From: an uncultured Prevotellaceae bacterium
GTDB lineage: Bacteria; Bacteroidota; Bacteroidia; Bacteroidales; Bacteroidaceae
Direction: 5' to 3'
Assembly (NCBI GenBank): GCA_947169115.1
Contig: CAMVOK010000015.1
Location: 1 to 64,000 of the forward strand
Length of the DNA stretch: 64,000 nucleotides
Below, one piece after another: positions 16,912 through 25,251 of the stretch. Position 1 is the first letter of the stretch; the number at the start of each line of letters is the position of its first letter. A program made the position numbers and the translations under genes. The notes beneath the pieces were generated by a model, which worked only from the letters and a program-made list of their open reading frames with translations, was not told the origin of the DNA and ran no database searches.

Positions 16912-17841
16912 TTATGGCTTATCGTTACGTGCGTATATATGGGCCACGATGGCACCGCTGATGTTGTGCCACACGCTGAACACGGCACCCGGGATGGTAG
17001 CCAAGGGATAGGCAGCGAAATGAAGCGTGGCCAGTGACGAGGCGAGGCCTGAGTTTTGCATTCCGACCTCAATAGAGATGGCCCTGCGCTTGGCCGACGG
17101 AAGACGAAGAAGCCGCCCCACCCCATAGCCGATGGCAAGGCCGAGCAGGTTGTGGAGCATTACGACGAGGATGACTATCAGACCAGCGGAAAGCAGACGA
17201 TCGGCGGTGTGCGACACTATCAAGGCCACCACAAGGGCTATTACCAGCGTGGAGAAGGCAGGAAGATAGGGCACAACCCGCTCCGTGAAGCGAGGAAAGA
17301 AACGCTGAACGAGAAAACCGACGACGATGGGAGCAATGACCACATAGAGAATGGAAAGGAGCATACCCACGGTATCGACATCGACGAACGTGCCAGCCAT
17401 TCCCCACACCAACAGGGGGGTGAGGAGCGGAGCCAACAGAGTGCTCGTGGCCGTCATGCCAACCGAAAGTGCAAGGTCGCCACGGGCAAGGAAGGTAATG
17501 ACATTGGAGGCCGTACCTCCCGGGCAGCACCCAACGAGAATCACACCCAGTGCCAGTTCTGAGGGCAAGGAGAAGGTCTTGACCAACAGCCACGCTACGA
17601 GGGGCATCACCGAAAACTGTGCCAGACAACCGATCAGCACATCCTTCGGTCGTTGGAAGACAATGCGGAAATCAGTAGGACGAAGCGTAAGTCCCATGCC
17701 GAACATAATCAAGCCCAGCATTGGATTTATCACCCACATATCCACGGGAAGAAGAATATGGGGAAAGGTAAACGAGCCTACAGCCGTCAACAACACCAAG
17801 GCCCCCATCCATCGGGCAATGAAGTCACAAATACGCTTCAT
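16912..17841 (-). CDS. BASS-family sodium-dependent transporter
   Basis: This 309-residue integral membrane protein has about nine to ten hydrophobic segments and bile-acid:sodium symporter family motifs: 'INPMLGLIMFGMGLTL', 'VGCCPGGTASNVIT' (sodium-site region) and 'AISIEVGMQNSGLASSLA'. Bacterial relatives carry pantoate, bile acids or other organic anions; the substrate here is unknown. The start overlaps the stop of the dipeptidase gene by 4 bp, so the two are translationally coupled. Confidence 0.85.
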   Translation of the reverse strand: MKRICDFIARWMGALVLLTAVGSFTFPHILLPVDMWVINPMLGLIMFGMGLTLRPTDFRIVFQRPKDVLIGCLAQFSVMPLVAWLLVKTFSLPSELALGVILVGCCPGGTASNVITFLARGDLALSVGMTATSTLLAPLLTPLLVWGMAGTFVDVDTVGMLLSILYVVIAPIVVGFLVQRFFPRFTERVVPYLPAFSTLVIALVVALIVSHTADRLLSAGLIVILVVMLHNLLGLAIGYGVGRLLRLPSAKRRAISIEVGMQNSGLASSLATLHFAAYPLATIPGAVFSVWHNISGAIVAHIYARNDKP

Positions 17842-18626
17842 TTTTCATCCAATTGCCGAACAGGGAATGTGAAATAGGTGTCGGGGAAGGGTTCATCCTT
17901 CAGGGTAAAATGCCACCATTCGCTATCTAAGGGTTTGAAACCATGACGGAGCATAGCCTGACGGAGCACCATGCGGTTGTAGAACTGCACCGACGTAATG
18001 GCACGCCCCGTAGGACTCTTGCTGTTATCGCCCGTGTATTCCAGTGTCTCGGGATTTCCACAGAAATCGGGATGACTCTCAGGACCAAACCAGTCGAAGG
18101 TGCCGCCCATGTCCACTTCCTTTTCCGTCTGCATGTCGAAGAGGGTCAAATCAACGGTAGAACCGCGCGTATGGCCGCTCTTAGCCATGATGTAGTCCTG
18201 GTCGAAGAGCACGCTCTTGTCAAGGTCGGGATAAAAGTACTGCTTCATCAGAGTGTCGGGCACATCTGCCGCCCAGCGCACGAAGTGATCTACCCCCATC
18301 TGGGGACGGTAGGCATCATAAATCTTCAAACGATAGCCTTGGCGCATCACATCGTCGCTCACGGCACGGAGACTATCGGCAGCCACGCGGGTCAGTAAAG
18401 CCGTAGGCTCCAAGTAGCCATCAATGCGCGTTCCCACGAAGTTATACGTGCCAAAGTAGCGTATCTCCAGAATGGCATCGGGCACTGCATCGGTCAGCGT
18501 CACAAACTGGCTTGTGTCCTCCGTAACTTCCTTTATAGAGGACACATCTCGCTTGCACCCCGTAAAAAGAACAAGGGAAAGGACGGCAATAATAGTCGAT
18601 AGCGACCTATTGGATATCCGTATCAT
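17838..18626 (-). CDS. VanX-type D-alanyl-D-alanine dipeptidase, lipoprotein
   Basis: This 262-residue lipoprotein (lipobox 'LFTGC', Cys24) has the M15D zinc-peptidase motifs: 'DAYRPQ' substrate-site region, 'SGHTRGSTVD' (the SxHxxGxxxD metal site) and 'EWWHF' (catalytic Glu and third ligand). The family hydrolyses D-Ala-D-Ala. Envelope localisation and the lack of VanS/R/H/A neighbours argue for peptidoglycan turnover or dipeptide scavenging rather than glycopeptide resistance. The coupled BASS transporter might import a product; that is speculation. It lies 18 bp after the DUF4468 gene. Confidence 0.88.
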   Translation of the reverse strand: MIRISNRSLSTIIAVLSLVLFTGCKRDVSSIKEVTEDTSQFVTLTDAVPDAILEIRYFGTYNFVGTRIDGYLEPTALLTRVAADSLRAVSDDVMRQGYRLKIYDAYRPQMGVDHFVRWAADVPDTLMKQYFYPDLDKSVLFDQDYIMAKSGHTRGSTVDLTLFDMQTEKEVDMGGTFDWFGPESHPDFCGNPETLEYTGDNSKSPTGRAITSVQFYNRMVLRQAMLRHGFKPLDSEWWHFTLKDEPFPDTYFTFPVRQLDEK

Positions 18627-18644
18627 ATTTGGGATGGGGATTAA

Positions 18645-19379
18645 TTACCAGTCGTCATCTTCGTTACCAACAATACCGTTCTTCACGGCCTCCTCCACCT
18701 TGTCGATGATGGCGTTGGAATAGGCATGGGTCATCACAAGAGCCTTGGCGCAGGTGCGCTTCTGCTTGTCGCTTTCCACAAAGGGGTAGTGTTTTGCAAT
18801 CTCCCACTGTTCATCGTAGAGGTTGGCGTTGGTCTTGTCATCCTTCTTACGCTTCGAGTCACCATAAGTTCGGTCGTCACTATCTGCGAGGCTAAGCCAA
18901 CCACCGCTGATATCCTTCAGGATGTCGTAGTTCTGGACAGTATATGTCACACGGACACGTCCTTCCTTGATGTCAAGTCGAATGATGGGAGTGATGCTAA
19001 CAGAATATTTGTTCAACGTTCCCGTATGGTTGGCAATGTCGGAGATTGTGGAAGAGATGATGATACAACCTGCTTCCTTGTCGTTGAGAGTGATGGCCTG
19101 CTTGTCCTTGAAGGTAGCCGTAGCCCAATAGTTCAGGGCAACATAGAGTTGCTGACGCGACTTACCGGGCGCTTCTATCACCTCTTGGTAGGAAAGCGAC
19201 TGGTTCTTGTCGAGAGTCAACCCACTGGCAAGATTCCGAGCAGCATCAAGCCACTTGTCACCATATTTCTTTTTAGCATACTTCTCTAAGTCTGCAGACT
19301 TCATCACTTGTGCCTGAACACTGTTTACACCGCAGAAGATAAGGATAGCGGCGAGCATCCAAAATTTTACTCGTTTCAT
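18645..19379 (-). CDS. Secreted DUF4468-domain protein
   Basis: This 244-residue protein has a signal peptide ending near 'NSVQAQ'. The central part (about 45-155, 'GLTLDKNQSLSYQEVIEAPGK' onward to 'VRVTYTVQNY') fits DUF4468, a TBP-like fold common in Bacteroidales secreted proteins. Its function is unknown. The C-terminus is acidic ('GNEDDDW'). It lies 22 bp after the PreA-like gene and 18 bp before the dipeptidase gene, so it is probably co-transcribed with both. Confidence 0.8.
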   Translation of the reverse strand: MKRVKFWMLAAILIFCGVNSVQAQVMKSADLEKYAKKKYGDKWLDAARNLASGLTLDKNQSLSYQEVIEAPGKSRQQLYVALNYWATATFKDKQAITLNDKEAGCIIISSTISDIANHTGTLNKYSVSITPIIRLDIKEGRVRVTYTVQNYDILKDISGGWLSLADSDDRTYGDSKRKKDDKTNANLYDEQWEIAKHYPFVESDKQKRTCAKALVMTHAYSNAIIDKVEEAVKNGIVGNEDDDW

Positions 19380-19401
19380 ATTATTACGACAAATACATTA
19401 A

Positions 19402-20856
19402 TTATTTCTTATTAATACGTTTTGCTAAACCGATTGCTCCTGTGGGACATACCAAGCGGCAGAGGTGACAACCGACACACTTCTGACCGACGAGGCGAGG
19501 CTGACGGGTTTCGAGGTCGAAAACAATAGCCTGATGACCACCATCAGAACAGGATATCTGACAACGACCACAACCGATACACTTTTCACGGTCGAACTTC
19601 GGATAGACCATGGTTTCTCTGTCAAGGTCAGCGGGCAAGAAGAACTTTGGCAAAAGCTCACCTACAAGGTCATCCACGTTCTCCACGCCCCTTTCGGCCA
19701 TATAACTCTGTAGTCCGAGAATCATGTCCTCGATGATGCGATAACCATACTGCATCACGGCCGTGCATACCTGCACATTACGACACCCCAGTTGGATGAA
19801 CTCCAGAGCATCGCGCCAGTTCTCGATACCACCGATGCCGCTATACTGGATATTCTTCATGATGGGGTTCTTAACCATTGCCAGGATGTGGCGGAGAGCG
19901 ATGGGCTTGACGGCCTTGCCCGAGTAACCCGAACCTGTCTGGCAACCGTTCACCTCTGAACCTTCACCAAGCGTTACGCTCTTTATGGTATTGATGGCAG
20001 AGATAGCATCTGCACCAGCAAAATAGGCACCCATAGCAGGCTGAGAGATATGGGCAATGTTGGGTGTCATCTTAGGAATGACGGGAATCTTCACACTACG
20101 TTTAACGTAGGCCGTGAAGAAGGTAACCAGTTCCGGGTCTTGTCCGACATCACTTCCCATACCGCTTTCACGCATTTGCGGACAGGAGAAATTGAGTTCA
20201 ACAGCATCACACCCAGCCTCCTCAGCCATCTTGGCCAGTTCTATCCATTCCTCCTCGGCCTGTCCCATAATACTGGCAATGACCACCTTCGAGGGATAGT
20301 CTTGCTTCAAGCGACGCAGTATATCGAAATCCACCTGATAAGGATTCTCCGACAGCTGTTCCATATTTCGAAAGCCGATGAAAGAGGGACCTTCCTTGAC
20401 GGCATCGAAACGTGGCGACACCTCACGGATCTCCTGTTTGCAAATAGTCTTGTAAAAGACACCAGCCCACCCCATTTCGAAGGCACGCGCCACCATCTCA
20501 TAGTTGGTGCAGACAGCCGATGAAGCCAAGAAGAAGGGATTCTCACAAGGAATGCCACAAAAATCGATGGCAAGGCTGGGGAGGGGTTTGTTTGCTGCGA
20601 CTGAGTCGCAGCTTACAGCACGAAGCATTTCGCGAATGCGAATGGGACGATCGTAATGGATGCAAGCCTGCTCGGCACATTCGAGGTCATTATCCGTACA
20701 ATCGGCTATCCATCGCCAAGCATTCTTCTCGTTGGCAAAACGGATAGCGCGTATCGCCCTTGCCGGGTCTCCATTCTTACATGCTTTCGTACAAGGTGCG
20801 TCCTGACATAGCAGGCATCGTGCAGCCTCTTCTTGGATTTTCAGTTGTCGTGTCAT
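19402..20856 (-). CDS. PreA-like dihydropyrimidine/dihydroorotate dehydrogenase with an extra N-terminal Fe-S domain
   Basis: Residues 1-80 form an Fer4_20-type helical Fe-S domain with Cys at 14, 17, 22 and 26 ('CLLCQDAPCTKAC'), as found at the N-terminus of DPYD/PreT/GltD. Residues about 95-410 are an FMN TIM barrel of the PreA/PyrD class ('NPFFLASSAVCTNYEM', 'ELNFSCPQMRE'). The C-terminus carries two 4Fe-4S clusters ('CIGCGRCQISC', 'CVGCHLCRLVCP'). The FAD/NADPH module of full-length DPYD is absent and no PreT is adjacent, so the electron donor is unknown. The active-site loop has Cys in 'SAVC'. Residues about 82-95 ('CDSVAANKPLPS') are encoded by a palindromic insert. Confidence 0.82.
   Translation of the reverse strand: MTRQLKIQEEAARCLLCQDAPCTKACKNGDPARAIRAIRFANEKNAWRWIADCTDNDLECAEQACIHYDRPIRIREMLRAVSCDSVAANKPLPSLAIDFCGIPCENPFFLASSAVCTNYEMVARAFEMGWAGVFYKTICKQEIREVSPRFDAVKEGPSFIGFRNMEQLSENPYQVDFDILRRLKQDYPSKVVIASIMGQAEEEWIELAKMAEEAGCDAVELNFSCPQMRESGMGSDVGQDPELVTFFTAYVKRSVKIPVIPKMTPNIAHISQPAMGAYFAGADAISAINTIKSVTLGEGSEVNGCQTGSGYSGKAVKPIALRHILAMVKNPIMKNIQYSGIGGIENWRDALEFIQLGCRNVQVCTAVMQYGYRIIEDMILGLQSYMAERGVENVDDLVGELLPKFFLPADLDRETMVYPKFDREKCIGCGRCQISCSDGGHQAIVFDLETRQPRLVGQKCVGCHLCRLVCPTGAIGLAKRINKK
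20572..20612. repeat. Palindromic insert inside the PreA-like gene
   Basis: A ctggggagggg arm is followed by gctgcgactgagtcgcagc (20594-20612), a perfect 8-bp stem around tga. A second palindrome of the same design lies at 41532-41550. Confidence 0.5.
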
Positions 20857-20864
20857 GGGGATTC

Positions 20865-20928
20865 GAGGTTTGGAGGTTTAGAGGTTTGGAAGTTTAGAGG
20901 GTTAGAGGATTAGAAGGTTAGAGGTAAG
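20865..20928. repeat. Degenerate tandem repeat, unit about 9-10 bp
   Basis: About six units of the form gaggtttgga/gaggtttaga/gaggattagaa stand between the PreA-like start and the acyl-CoA dehydrogenase terminator. No coding meaning is evident. Confidence 0.55.
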
Positions 20929-20932
20929 GTGA

Positions 20933-20969
20933 GAAAACGGACATACCAGCAAGATGCCGGTACGTCCGT
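20933..20969 (-). terminator. Terminator of the etfBA-acyl-CoA dehydrogenase operon
   Basis: On the minus strand an 11-bp stem (ACGGACGTACC with GGTATGTCCGT, one G-T pair) around an 11-nt loop is followed by TTTTC. It lies 12 bp beyond the dehydrogenase stop. Confidence 0.75.
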
Positions 20970-20980
20970 CCTATATACAC

Positions 20981-22708
20981 TTACGCCTGACGGTAATTCT
21001 CAATATTTTCCGTTGTCATGCGCTTGATGAGCGAATTGTGACGTTCCACATCGGCCTCAGCAAGGTTGACATACACTTGCAGACTCTTGGCAAACAACTC
21101 GGGAGCCTTGACTGCATTCTGCAAAAGCAGAAGCGACATAATGACGTCGCCAGCCATTTCGTAAAGATGACGGGCACAGAGGTCGTGCAGTTCGTCGTTT
21201 CCGGCCTCCTTAACGGTAGCGATGCAAGCGTTGAACTTCTCGTCCATAGCCTTGATGCGTGTGAGGTAGCCCTCGTTTTCACCGACGAGAAGGTCGGCGC
21301 ACTGCTGCTGTTCATTGAGCATCTCCTCGATGACCTGACTGTACATGCCGTTGGTAACATAGCGGATAGCAGCCACCGTCTGCAACTGCGTCGTACCTTC
21401 GTAAATGCTGGTGATGCGAGCATCGCGATAGATGCGCTGACAAGCGTATTCGAGCATGAAACCACTACCGCCATGTACCTGGATGCAGTCATAGCAGTTC
21501 TGATTGGCATACTCTGAGTTCATACCCTTGGCCAGTGGTGTGAATGCATCGGCCAGACGGCTGTATTTCTTCAGTTCAGCCCGTTCTTCGGGTTCCAATT
21601 TACGTTCACGGGCAATGTCCTCCAGTGCCTTGTAGATATCGACGTAACGAGCCGTCTGATAGAGCAAAGCCCGACCGGCATCCAGTTTTGCCTTTATGTT
21701 GCTTATCATCTCGGCAACAGCGGGGAACTCGATGATAGCCTTACCAAACTGCTTGCGGTCGCGAGCGTAGGCAATGGCTTCGTTGTAAGCGGTTTGAGAG
21801 AGACCTACCGACTGAGCGGCGATACCCAGGCGGGCACCGTTCATCAGCGACATCACATACTTGATAAGACCCAGCTTGCGGTCGCCACAGAGTTCGCACT
21901 TGGCGTTCTTATAGACGAGTTCACAGGTTGGCGAACCATGAATACCGAGTTTGTTCTCGATGCGGCGTACGTCAACACCACCATCACGCTTGTCGTAGAT
22001 GAACATCGACAGACCACGACCATCGCGGGTACCAGCCTCCGAGCGAGCCAGCACGAGGTGGATATCCGAATCGCCGTTGGTGATGAAACGCTTCGAACCA
22101 TTCAGACGCCAACAATCGTTCTCTTCGTCGTAGGTGGCCTTCAGCATCACGCTCTGCAAGTCACTGCCGGCATCGGGTTCCGTGAGGTCCATCGACATGG
22201 TCTCACCAGCACAGACACGAGGGATGTACTTCTTACGCTGCTCCTCGTTGCCAAAGCAATAGAGGGTCTCTATACAATCCTGCAACGACCATATGTTTTC
22301 GAAACCAGCATCGGCAGCCGAAACCAGCTCATTAGCTGCGGTATATACCGTTACGGGTAGATTCAAGCCACCGTACCTACGAGGCATTGTCACACCGTTC
22401 AGACCAGCCTGACGCATAGCGGCAAGGTTCTCGTAAGTTTTTTCGGCGTAGCACACACGACCACCCTCACAGTGGGGACCTTCGGCATCCACGGCCTCGG
22501 CGTTAGGAGCAATCACGTTGCCCGTAATATCGCCCACGATGTCCAACACCTTGTCGTACGAGTCCATTGCATCGGCAAAGTCCTGCGGAGCATCATCGTA
22601 TTGGTCCTTGTCTGCAAAATCACGTTCTTTCAGTTCCACGATGCGTTGCATCAGTGGGCTATTCTCCAGTTCGAACTGGATTTCAGGAAAATCTTTATAA
22701 TAATTCAT
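20981..22708 (-). CDS. Acyl-CoA dehydrogenase, long C-terminal form
   Basis: ATG 22708 ('MNYYKDFPEI') gives 575 aa. The frame continues to 22774, but that part is encoded by a GC-rich repeat and is not the true start. Family motifs are 'SMDLTEPDAGSD', 'GSKRFITNGD', 'QSVGLSQTAYNEAIAYARDRKQFG', split at the usual strand, and 'SIYEGTTQLQ', whose Glu is the likely catalytic base. A roughly 130-residue helical C-terminal extension is typical of this ACAD subgroup. It oxidises an acyl-CoA and passes electrons to EtfAB, encoded just upstream. The substrate is unknown. Confidence 0.9.
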   Translation of the reverse strand: MNYYKDFPEIQFELENSPLMQRIVELKERDFADKDQYDDAPQDFADAMDSYDKVLDIVGDITGNVIAPNAEAVDAEGPHCEGGRVCYAEKTYENLAAMRQAGLNGVTMPRRYGGLNLPVTVYTAANELVSAADAGFENIWSLQDCIETLYCFGNEEQRKKYIPRVCAGETMSMDLTEPDAGSDLQSVMLKATYDEENDCWRLNGSKRFITNGDSDIHLVLARSEAGTRDGRGLSMFIYDKRDGGVDVRRIENKLGIHGSPTCELVYKNAKCELCGDRKLGLIKYVMSLMNGARLGIAAQSVGLSQTAYNEAIAYARDRKQFGKAIIEFPAVAEMISNIKAKLDAGRALLYQTARYVDIYKALEDIARERKLEPEERAELKKYSRLADAFTPLAKGMNSEYANQNCYDCIQVHGGSGFMLEYACQRIYRDARITSIYEGTTQLQTVAAIRYVTNGMYSQVIEEMLNEQQQCADLLVGENEGYLTRIKAMDEKFNACIATVKEAGNDELHDLCARHLYEMAGDVIMSLLLLQNAVKAPELFAKSLQVYVNLAEADVERHNSLIKRMTTENIENYRQA

Positions 22709-22719
22709 AGCATATTCAC

Positions 22720-22755
22720 GACCCCTACCCATACCCTCCCCGGGGGGAGGGAGTA
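22720..22755. repeat. GC-rich palindromic element before the acyl-CoA dehydrogenase
   Basis: It contains ccctccccggggggaggg flanked by a taccc/acccc arm. It is the same type as the elements at 13891, 22833 and 24316. Confidence 0.55.
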
Positions 22756-22832
22756 GAATGTTTTGTCGGGTCACTTTTTCTGTTAATATTTTTCATTCCT
22801 CATCCACAAATATACCATTAGGTCTGTATATA

Positions 22833-22867
22833 CGCCCCTCCCTCAGGAGGGGATTGGGGGTGGGGTC
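22833..22867. repeat. GC-rich palindromic element at the etfA 3' end
   Basis: It contains cgcccctccctcaggagggg followed by attgggggtgggg. It is in the opposite orientation to the element at 22720 and abuts the etfA stop codon. Confidence 0.55.
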
Positions 22868-23890
22868 TTATTTGCTGTTCTGCTTATAATACTTAATCAA
22901 CTTCGGCACCACTTCTTCTACGGTACCATTAATGACGTAATCAGCAATCTGGTTGATGGGAGCATTCTCGTCGCTATTGATGGAGATGATGATGCCCGAT
23001 TCTTTCATACCTGCCACATGTTGGATGGCACCGCTGATGCCACAAGCGATATAGACCTTGGGACGAACGGTGACACCCGTCTGACCAATCTGCAGGTCGT
23101 GGTCGGCAAAGCCCGCATCGACAGCAGCACGCGAGGCACCTACTTCAGCGTGAAGCACTTTGGCGAGTTCATAGAGTTGGTCGAAACCTTCCTTAGAACC
23201 TACACCGTAACCACCAGCCACGATGATGCTGGCACCCTTGAGGTTGTTCTTGGCGGCCTGTACATGACGATCGAGCACCTTGGTGACATACTCCGTCTCG
23301 GGCACAAACTTCGCAACATCCTCAATGATGACCTCGCCCTTGTAGTTGGGGTCGAGAATCTCGGCCTTCATCACACCCGAGCGGACGGTAGCCATTTGGG
23401 GACGATTCTCGGGATTGACAATCGTAGCCACGATGTTACCACCAAAGGCGGGACGAATCTGATAGAGCAGGTTCTCGTAGGTCTTGCCCAGTTTCTTGTC
23501 CTCGTGAGGACCAATCTCCAAAGCCGTGCAGTCGGCGGTCAAACCGCTATGCAGGGCACTCGACACACGAGGACCTAGGTCGCGGCCCACAACGTCAGCA
23601 CCCATGAGGCAAATCTGAGGCTTCTCCTGCCTGAAGAGGTTCACCAATACTGCTGTATGAGGCTTCGAGGTGTAGGGAGCGAGTCCTTCTGCATCGAAGA
23701 TATGTAACTTATCCACGCCGTAGGGCAGGATTTGGCTCTCCACCTTGCCCGTAATGCCGCTACCAGCCGCAACGGCTTCCAACTGCACACCCAACGTGTT
23801 GGCCAACTTGCGGCCCTTGGTGAGCAGTTCCTGACTTACTTCGGCAACTTTCGTGCCTTCAAGTTCACAATATACAAATACGTTGTTCAT
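22868..23890 (-). CDS. etfA: Electron transfer flavoprotein alpha subunit
   Basis: This 340-residue protein is of the usual length. The N-terminal domain reads 'VFVYCELEG...' and the C-terminal FAD-binding domain contains 'IIVAGGYGVGSKEGF', 'VGASRAAVDAGF', 'QIGQTGVTVRPKVYIACGISGAIQH' (in parts) and 'IISINSDENAPI'. ATG 23890 was chosen because the frame upstream begins with TTG and overlaps etfB. The start lies 1 bp after the etfB stop. With EtfB it forms the FAD heterodimer that takes electrons from the downstream dehydrogenase. Confidence 0.93.
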   Translation of the reverse strand: MNNVFVYCELEGTKVAEVSQELLTKGRKLANTLGVQLEAVAAGSGITGKVESQILPYGVDKLHIFDAEGLAPYTSKPHTAVLVNLFRQEKPQICLMGADVVGRDLGPRVSSALHSGLTADCTALEIGPHEDKKLGKTYENLLYQIRPAFGGNIVATIVNPENRPQMATVRSGVMKAEILDPNYKGEVIIEDVAKFVPETEYVTKVLDRHVQAAKNNLKGASIIVAGGYGVGSKEGFDQLYELAKVLHAEVGASRAAVDAGFADHDLQIGQTGVTVRPKVYIACGISGAIQHVAGMKESGIIISINSDENAPINQIADYVINGTVEEVVPKLIKYYKQNSK

Positions 23891-23891
23891 A

Positions 23892-24836
23892 TTATCCAAT
23901 CGTATGGCTGGCGAGGAGTTCCTTCACCAGTTCGTTGATATCATTATCGCTGCCTGTCAGCACTTTACTCTCTTTGGCCTTGAAGACGATGTTCTCTACG
24001 GCCTTCACCTTCGTCGGCGAACCTGCGAGGCCACATTGATTGAGGTCGGCATTCACGTCGGCGGTAGTCAGCTGACCAATCTTCAGGTATGCCTTCTTGC
24101 CGTACTGATCGGCGTAGGGCAACTCTTCATAGCTCGTACCAGAAGCCAACTCCATAGGAGCGAGGGCACGCTTGTACTTCATCACTAACTTGACATTGCG
24201 GGGACGACAGGGAGCAGCACTTCCGTTCACCGTCAGCACACAAGGCAGAGGGCTTTCTACAGTTTCCACACCGCCATCGATGTGACGGGTTGCGGTAATG
24301 CGAAGCCCACCATCATTCCCCCCAAGTGGGGAAGACACACCTCCCCTCGAGGAGGTTGGGAGGGGGCTGACTTCTTTAACCTCTTCCACGTATGTAATCT
24401 GATTCAACCCTAACTTCTCGGCCACCTGAGGTCCTACCTGTGCCGTATCACCATCAATGGCCTGACGACCACCTATGATGAGGTCCACATTGGGGCATAC
24501 ATGCTTGATGGCCGTGGCAAGCGCATAACTGGTAGCCAGCGTGTCAGCACCGGCAAAAGCACGGTCGGTGAGCAAATAGCCTCCGTCGGCTCCGCGATAC
24601 ATAGCTTCGCGGATGACCTCTGCCGCACGGCCGGGTCCCATAGTGAGTACGTGTACGGTGGAACCGGGGAATTGGTCTTTCAATCTGAGAGCCTGCTCCA
24701 AAGCATTTAAGTCCTCGGGATTAAATATGGCAGGCAGCGCACTGCGGTTAACCGTGCCTTCGGGTGTCATGGCATCGGGGCCGACATTGCGCGTGTCGGG
24801 TACTTGCTTAGCAAGCACAACAATTTTCAAACTCAT
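23892..24836 (-). CDS. etfB: Electron transfer flavoprotein beta subunit with an in-frame insert
   Basis: This 314-residue protein carries 'KQVPDTRNV', 'FNPEDLNALEQAL', 'RGADGGYLLTD' and 'GGRQAIDGDTAQVGPQVAE' (the nucleotide-binding region), all as in EtfB. It is longer than usual because residues about 157-175 ('SPLPTSSRGGVSSPLGG') are encoded by a GC-rich double palindrome inserted in frame. The flanking sequence remains normal EtfB, so the protein is probably functional with an extra loop. It is the first gene of the operon, behind a clear -7 box. Confidence 0.92.
   Translation of the reverse strand: MSLKIVVLAKQVPDTRNVGPDAMTPEGTVNRSALPAIFNPEDLNALEQALRLKDQFPGSTVHVLTMGPGRAAEVIREAMYRGADGGYLLTDRAFAGADTLATSYALATAIKHVCPNVDLIIGGRQAIDGDTAQVGPQVAEKLGLNQITYVEEVKEVSPLPTSSRGGVSSPLGGNDGGLRITATRHIDGGVETVESPLPCVLTVNGSAAPCRPRNVKLVMKYKRALAPMELASGTSYEELPYADQYGKKAYLKIGQLTTADVNADLNQCGLAGSPTKVKAVENIVFKAKESKVLTGSDNDINELVKELLASHTIG
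24316..24368. repeat. GC-rich double palindrome inside etfB
   Basis: Two adjacent palindromes, ttccccccaagtggggaa and cctcccctcgaggagg, plus a ttgggagggggct arm lie within the coding frame. It is the largest and clearest copy of the dispersed element. Confidence 0.6.
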
Positions 24837-24883
24837 ATTTCTTTATAATACTTAATAATATATACTTTAATTTAAATACGCCA

Positions 24884-24891
24884 CAAAGTTA
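24884..24891 (-). promoter_or_regulatory. -7 box (TAACTTTG) of the etfB-etfA-dehydrogenase operon
   Basis: A perfect TAnnTTTG on the minus strand lies 48 bp before the etfB ATG, in the familiar GTAACTTTGTGG context. No clear -33 TTTG was found. Confidence 0.6.
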
Positions 24892-25005
24892 CGAAAATCT
24901 TTCGACATACTGATATACATTGATAAGAAATCTGAAACAACGTGATTTCAATGAATTTATTTTTGTTGCTATCCATAAATGAACGACAAAACGTAATCGT
25001 CACTC

Positions 25006-25136
25006 GTTGATTGAGGCAATTATCATTCGTTGATTGCTACAACCATCATAAGTTGATTGCTGCAACCATTATAAGTTGATTGCTGCAACCGTTATATGTT
25101 GATTGCTGCAACCGTTATATGTTGATTGCAGTTACG
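25006..25136 (+). repeat. Six tandem copies of a 23-bp repeat
   Basis: Units begin exactly every 23 bp, at 25006, 25029, 25052, 25075, 25098 and 25121. The core is gttgattgctgcaacc followed by nttatan. The outer copies diverge and the middle four are nearly identical. Each core has gttg and caac ends. It lies in the 415-bp gap between divergent etfB and the lipoprotein gene; apart from the two promoters I see nothing else there. Confidence 0.85.
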
Positions 25137-25193
25137 AAGGGGGAAATCCCTCTTCACAATAGGATTATTGCCCTCAAATAATGGAGAATCCAC

Positions 25194-25224
25194 TTGCATG
25201 ACTGAGAAATAGTTTCTACCTTTG
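25194..25224 (+). promoter_or_regulatory. Promoter of the lipoprotein gene
   Basis: TTG (25194-25196), a 20-bp spacer and TACCTTTG (25217-25224) form a full Bacteroidota -33/-7 promoter 27 bp before the ATG. The 23-bp tandem array ends about 60 bp upstream and could act as a binding array. Confidence 0.65.
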
Positions 25225-25251
25225 CAACATGAACTTTAAAACGAGGGAATT

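Noticed and set aside
17838..18626. Glycopeptide resistance (van) cluster
   Set aside because: Only a VanX-like lipoprotein is present; no ligase, dehydrogenase or VanRS is nearby.
25006..25136. Possible CRISPR array
   Set aside because: Units follow one another with no unique spacers, the period is only 23 bp and no cas genes are near.
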